A stretch of DNA of 7,899 bases from JAYEJW01 sp034716535 (lineage in GTDB: Bacteria; Pseudomonadota; Gammaproteobacteria; Chromatiales; Chromatiaceae), in contig JAYEJW010000489.1 in NCBI GenBank assembly GCA_034716535.1, positions 1-7,899 of the forward strand. The letters are read 5' to 3'. The stretch's first letter is position 1. The number at the start of each line of letters is the position of its first letter. Shown here piece by piece: positions 4,505 to 7,899 of this stretch. The translations under genes and the position numbers were made by a program. The notes beneath the pieces are model-generated. The model saw only the letters and a list, made by a program, of their open reading frames with translations, was not told the DNA's origin and did not search any database.

Positions 4505-6862
4505 TTAGCGTCCGAACAGGCCCCTGAGCCCTTGCTCCAGCCCCTTGATCCCGGTCCGCTCCTCCAGCTTCTTGAGGGCGTCCCCTCCGCTCTCTTCCAG
4601 GTGGCGCCGGCCGATCTCTCTCAGTGCGCTGGCGACGTCCACGTTCCATAGCGGCTTGTCGAAGGACCCGGTCAGTCGAATCGGAACCGGGATGTCTTCC
4701 AGCTCCTTGATCCCGCGCCCCTCGGGTGGCTTCACGAACATGGGCTCGAAGCGGTAATCGAAGCGCTCGCTGCCGATGTCGACCCTGCCCTTGCCGGTGA
4801 CGCGCAGGTGGTTGTTGGTCGCGAGCAGGTCCTCGTTGCTCAGCACGCCGCTGCTCAGGCTGGCACTTGCGTGCAGATCGGTGAAGTCCGTCTGCAGCGG
4901 CTCCTCTGCGGGCAACTGCTCCCCTTTCAGTCGGGCCCTGGCCTCGAGGATCATGCGCTCCAGGTTAAATCCCTTCACGACGCCCTCGGTGAAATCGATT
5001 TTCAGCCTGCCCGACAGGCTGCGCTTGAGTGCGCCCTCCGTATGGCCGATCGCGGTGAGATCCGTGTCGATATCGCCTCTGCCAGTGAGCTTGTCATCCC
5101 CCGTCAGGTCCTTGAGCAGAGGACCGATCTGGATTCCGGTGGCCTGCTGGACGAAGACGATCCTGGGCTCGACCGTGCGCACGTCAAGTCCGAGACGTCC
5201 CTCGACTCGGCCCTCGTAGAAGCGTTGGACACGGTTGTTGATTTTGAGGCTTCCGTCCTTGCTGTGGATCTGCAGCGAGGTGTCCCCAAGAGCAAGCCCG
5301 GCGGCCTTGAGCTCACCGACATCCAGCCCGCCCTCCAGGTCCAGCCGGTCGAGCAGCTCCACGGGGAACAGGGAGCCTCCCGCGGGAGGCACGGGCGCCG
5401 GTCCCTCTGTTCGGCCGGGCCGTTGTCCGGCAACGGCTTCCTCGTCGACCAATCCCTCCGCTTCGCGCCCTTCGGCGCGATGTTCCGGTGAAGGTTCCAA
5501 AGCCGCAGGGCCCGCCACATGCTCTTCCGCCTGGCTCTTCGTCCCCGGCTTCTCCTCCGTCGGCAAATAACGGTCGAGATCGAGCTTGTCGGCATCAAGG
5601 TCGAAACGGTAGCCGAGCGGGCTGGTCAGAATCACCTCCGCAACGCCGGTGACATGGGTTGCGTCGAGATCCAGGGCGGCGTCCTGCAAGAGGAATTGGT
5701 CGTCCGTGAGGCGCCAATTGCCCGTGACGGCGACGCGCTGGAACGTCGTCGGATCTGCTGTCTGCGGCACCCCCAGACCTTGCTGAGTCAGCCAGGCGCG
5801 CAGATCAAGCTTGTCGAGGACCAGCCGTCCGCTGAGAACGGGTTCGGAAAGGAGCCCCTTGCCCGACGCCTCGCCGGTCACGCTTAGCGCGCCTGACCGG
5901 ACCGCAAGCCCGTCGAGCTTGAGCGTCTCGGATGCGAGGTCCAGCTCGGCTCGGACGTTCACCGCCGCCTCCAGCCGCCCGCCGGAGAGGGGACCGCCCG
6001 CCGCGTCGATCCGCATCTCCAAGCCGTCCATCAGGTATCGCTTTGAATCCAGATCCAGGACTAGGTTGCCTTGAAGGTCCGCGTCTGCCGAGAGACCGTT
6101 CGCCATCCGGAACTCATTCAGGCGCAGGTTCAGGGGGGCTACCGAAAGGTTACGGAGGTCGCCGTCGGCGGTGAGCTCCCCCTCCGCGACCAGCTGTGCG
6201 CGCAGATCGGACGCCTCGAGCGCGCCTCTCAGGGAGAACAGGATCGGCTTATCGGCGACGATTTTAGCGGTCGTCAGCTTCAGGTCATCCAAGACCAGGT
6301 GCCTCTCGGCTTGACGATCGTCCCAGGTTATCCGCTCGCCCGTCACCTCGAGACCACCGATCTCGAAGTGAGCGAGGCCGACGGACTCGGCGGCCGGCGG
6401 GGCGTTGGGGTTCAGCGCGACGGAAACAAACTGTGGGGCCGTACCCGATACTTCCGGCACCGCGGTCCGCGCGGCGATCAGGTCTGCCCAGTTGGCTCGG
6501 CCTTGGGCGTCGCGGATCAGGTTGAGCCGCAGTCCTTGTACGCGCACTCGCTCCACCACGAGGCGACTGCGGAGTAGGGGTATCAGCCTGACACGCACTT
6601 GTGCCTGCTCGATCTGCGCGAAAGGTTCCTCCCCGAACCCCGGCGCGTCGGCCAGGGAGGCACCATTCAACTCCACGCCCAGCCAGGGGAAGACGGACAA
6701 TCGCAGGTCGCCCTCGATCGTGAGCTCCCGCCCCGTTGCCGCCATGACCCGCGCCTTGATGTCGTCCTTGAAGTCGTTGATGTCGACGACGCGCGGGATC
6801 AGGATTGCGGCCGCCATCAGGAGCAGTAGCAGGGCGGCTAGGATCTTCAACAGCTTGATCAT
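4505..6862 (-). CDS. asmA: AsmA family protein (785 aa)
   Basis: AsmA-family proteins are inner-membrane-anchored, mostly periplasmic beta-rich proteins related to the lipid-transfer/VPS13-like group. They influence outer-membrane protein and lipid assembly. Seen: an N-terminal anchor (about 4-24, KILAALLLLLMAAAILIP), then the AsmA signature (V-D-I-N-D-F-K-D-D-I-K, A-T-G-R-E-L-T-I-E-G-D-L, S-V-F-P-W-L-G-V-E-L) and N-W-A-D-L at about 125-130. There are many short alternating beta strands throughout and a C-terminal AsmA-like half. Residues about 434-492 are a Glu/Pro/Gly/Ala-rich linker, probably disordered, joining two structured halves; with it the protein is longer than E. coli AsmA (617 aa). 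The ATG at 6862 has a good ribosome site (AAGGAAG, 7 nt upstream). It follows the DUF2007 gene by 49 nt and precedes mutY by 19 nt. Confidence 0.93.
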   Translation of the reverse strand: MIKLLKILAALLLLLMAAAILIPRVVDINDFKDDIKARVMAATGRELTIEGDLRLSVFPWLGVELNGASLADAPGFGEEPFAQIEQAQVRVRLIPLLRSRLVVERVRVQGLRLNLIRDAQGRANWADLIAARTAVPEVSGTAPQFVSVALNPNAPPAAESVGLAHFEIGGLEVTGERITWDDRQAERHLVLDDLKLTTAKIVADKPILFSLRGALEASDLRAQLVAEGELTADGDLRNLSVAPLNLRLNEFRMANGLSADADLQGNLVLDLDSKRYLMDGLEMRIDAAGGPLSGGRLEAAVNVRAELDLASETLKLDGLAVRSGALSVTGEASGKGLLSEPVLSGRLVLDKLDLRAWLTQQGLGVPQTADPTTFQRVAVTGNWRLTDDQFLLQDAALDLDATHVTGVAEVILTSPLGYRFDLDADKLDLDRYLPTEEKPGTKSQAEEHVAGPAALEPSPEHRAEGREAEGLVDEEAVAGQRPGRTEGPAPVPPAGGSLFPVELLDRLDLEGGLDVGELKAAGLALGDTSLQIHSKDGSLKINNRVQRFYEGRVEGRLGLDVRTVEPRIVFVQQATGIQIGPLLKDLTGDDKLTGRGDIDTDLTAIGHTEGALKRSLSGRLKIDFTEGVVKGFNLERMILEARARLKGEQLPAEEPLQTDFTDLHASASLSSGVLSNEDLLATNNHLRVTGKGRVDIGSERFDYRFEPMFVKPPEGRGIKELEDIPVPIRLTGSFDKPLWNVDVASALREIGRRHLEESGGDALKKLEERTGIKGLEQGLRGLFGR

Positions 6863-6911
6863 TGTGGAGCTTCCTTGGGGCGCCTGGATCGGCTCGGTGG
6901 CGTCGCGGCAA

Positions 6912-7223
6912 CTATTCGCGGGACCGACCGCAATTCCAGCACAGGTCGAAAGCGGCTTCCACCTGTTCTCCGCAGCCAGGGCAAATCCAGGCGGATCCTG
7001 GGTCCGCCGCGCTCTGGGCGAGGAACTCTGACAACAATTCCCTGGCGCGGGGCAGGTCCGTGTCTTCCATCACCCAGACAGTGGGGTAGATGTTCAGGGG
7101 CAGCTCGCCCGCGGCACCGGCCAGATAGTCGCCGAGGACGGTGGCGGTGATCAGGTGGCGATCCAGGAAGTCGCGGAGAAACTGCGCCTCAATACGGTCG
7201 CGGGCTTGGTAGAGGCGGCGCAT
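6912..7223 (-). CDS. DUF2007 domain protein with C-terminal zinc ribbon (103 aa)
   Basis: The N-terminal ~70 residues match the DUF2007 ('putative signal-transducing protein') family: an early R-x-x-I-E-A-x-x-L-R-D-x-L segment, the G-x-L-P, Y-P-x-V-W-V strand (about 46-51) and E-D-x-D-L-P-R-A-R-E-L-L (53-64). The C-terminus carries a treble-clef/zinc-ribbon-type site C81-x2-C84 ... C95-x2-C98 (ICPGCGE and CWNCGR). This two-part layout, a small regulatory-looking fold plus metal knuckle, is common in beta- and gammaproteobacteria. Biochemical role is unknown. It is the first gene of the minus-strand cluster with asmA and mutY. No strong Shine-Dalgarno is seen before the ATG at 7223 and no clear promoter upstream. 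An ATG start is supported by the conserved-looking M-x-x-L-Y-x-A beginning. Confidence 0.88.
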   Translation of the reverse strand: MRRLYQARDRIEAQFLRDFLDRHLITATVLGDYLAGAAGELPLNIYPTVWVMEDTDLPRARELLSEFLAQSAADPGSAWICPGCGEQVEAAFDLCWNCGRSRE

Positions 7224-7508
7224 GGCGGGTTTCGGTCAGAGGGGCTGCTTGAGATCGAGCCTGCGTCATCGACCCCGGACGCGATACTCTTGGGTGGTCA
7301 CGGCGAGCTGTGCTTGGTCTATCAATGATTTTCTGTGCGATGGTCGGTTGAGCGTACGGGTCGATCCGGCTCACGAGCGCATCCATTATCGCCCGCGCGA
7401 CAACGCCAAGAAAAGCGGATGCTGGTGCGCGGCGGAATCGGTGAGCGAAAGCAAGGTTGGTCGGGCCGTGAAACGGTGAACAGGATGGCCAAGGTTTCGC
7501 GTCGGCGG
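7224..7508. other. Divergent intergenic region
   Basis: About 340 bp separate the DUF2007 gene from the divergent mipZ-like gene. Short frames on both strands were examined and none has a recognisable protein or good start. The right end holds the mipZ promoter. The left side must contain the promoter for the minus-strand operon; a TTGATA on the minus strand near 7322 has no good -10 at proper spacing. Confidence 0.5.
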
Positions 7509-7537
7509 TTGATCCCATCACCTGGGTAGCTTATAAG
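7509..7537 (+). promoter_or_regulatory. Sigma70-type promoter for the mipZ-like gene
   Basis: TTGATC (7509-7514, four of six to consensus) and TATAAG (7532-7537, five of six) are spaced by 17 nt. The predicted start near 7544 leaves a leader of about 22 nt before the GTG at 7566, which includes the ribosome site GGAG (7556-7559). Confidence 0.6.
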
Positions 7538-7565
7538 CAGGTCAGGTAACCAACTGGAGCTCGGT

Positions 7566-7899
7566 GTGCGATTCATCAAACCATGTAATGTCCACATACT
7601 GGTGGTCGCAAACGAAAAGGGCGGAACGGGCAAGTCGACGACCGCTATGCACGTGGCCGTCAGCATCCAGAAGCGCGGCTTCAAGGTTGCAGTGATCGAT
7701 CTGGATACCCGGCAAAGATCCGTGAGCCGGTACCTGAAGAACCGGGAGCTTTACACGGAGCGCCACGGGGTCGGGTGGGACGTGCCGGAGCATGCGGTGG
7801 TGACGCCCTCGGAGCTGCCCGACGTACGCGAAGGCGAGCAGGAAGAGGCCGAGCGTCTGGACACGCTGATCGAGCGCCTTGCGAAGAGCAATGACTTCC
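7566..7899 (+). CDS. mipZ: MipZ-like ParA-family ATPase (N-terminal part; runs off the window)
   Basis: The first 111 residues are seen. A deviant Walker A (N-E-K-G-G-T-G-K-S-T-T, with K18 and K23) marks the ParA/MinD superfamily. The following T-A-M-H-V-A-V, then V-I-D-L-D-T-R-Q (D45, D47) and R-Y-L-K-N-R, match MipZ rather than ParA or MinD, which have D-x-D-P-Q-G or D-x-D-x-G-L-R. Family knowledge: MipZ dimerises with ATP, binds ParB and DNA, and inhibits FtsZ to place the division septum, mainly in Alphaproteobacteria. I chose the GTG at 7566 because GGAG lies 6 nt upstream, no ATG is available before the Walker motif, and an in-frame stop occurs at 7527. A charged Glu-rich stretch near the end of the visible part suits the family's linker before Walker B, which lies outside. 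Another ParA-type ATPase is the alternative. Confidence 0.85.
   Translation, partial: MRFIKPCNVHILVVANEKGGTGKSTTAMHVAVSIQKRGFKVAVIDLDTRQRSVSRYLKNRELYTERHGVGWDVPEHAVVTPSELPDVREGEQEEAERLDTLIERLAKSNDF

Noticed and set aside
4808..5491. Plus-strand open frame of 227 aa opposite the asmA-like gene
   Set aside because: GC-rich shadow frame; the minus strand has a clear 785-aa family member.
7189..7521. Open frames on both strands in the divergent intergenic region
   Set aside because: No recognisable protein, no ribosome site, and they overlap the promoter or the start of neighbouring genes.

Overview
The window looks like a piece of a proteobacterial chromosome, most probably from a gammaproteobacterium. 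The evidence is the gene order asmA-mutY-yggX followed by tRNA-Phe, an arrangement familiar from Pseudomonas and other gammaproteobacteria. The right part (about 3100-7899) is GC-rich with codon use to match. The left part (1-2800) is visibly more AT-rich and carries mobile or decayed material. The partial MipZ-type ATPase at the right edge belongs to a family known mainly from Alphaproteobacteria, so the lineage call is an inference.

Left, 1-1032: this reads as an integron gene cassette on the minus strand. A 107-bp attC-like site (63-169) folds into a 24-bp stem with three single-base bulges, all on one arm. That polarity agrees with the direction of the genes. Its outer heptamer (CGCTAAC on the minus strand) is the exact reverse complement of the heptamer GTTAGCG at 1032-1026. 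This is what is expected if the cassette runs from 1031 to 69. It carries two small genes of unknown function: a 99-aa protein and a 157-aa basic protein with two zinc-ribbon-like cysteine pairs at each end. No integrase gene is visible.

Middle-left, 1033-2827: no complete gene lies between 1033 and 1669, but there is a frameshifted remnant of the C-terminus of a DNA methyltransferase (plus strand, 1314-1502). Next come two overlapping minus-strand genes, an 89-aa conserved-looking hypothetical and a DUF2335 two-helix membrane protein. Upstream of them are hairpins and a perfect operator-like palindrome. GGTAC repeats lie just before the tRNA gene. They may mark an old integration site at tRNA-Phe, with the material to the left being an island.

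Centre, 2786-3120: an intact tRNA-Phe(GAA) with encoded CCA and a clear intrinsic terminator. A partial tRNA-Phe-like copy lies 135 bp upstream of it. A strong sigma70-type promoter on the minus strand precedes both.

Right, 3140-7223: a probable minus-strand operon, DUF2007/zinc-ribbon protein - AsmA-family protein - MutY - YggX. MutY (adenine glycosylase, 4Fe-4S) and YggX (Fe(II) trafficking and protection of Fe-S clusters) overlap by 4 nt and make functional sense together. AsmA is an envelope-biogenesis protein. A divergent plus-strand mipZ-like gene with a good promoter starts at 7566 and runs off the window.
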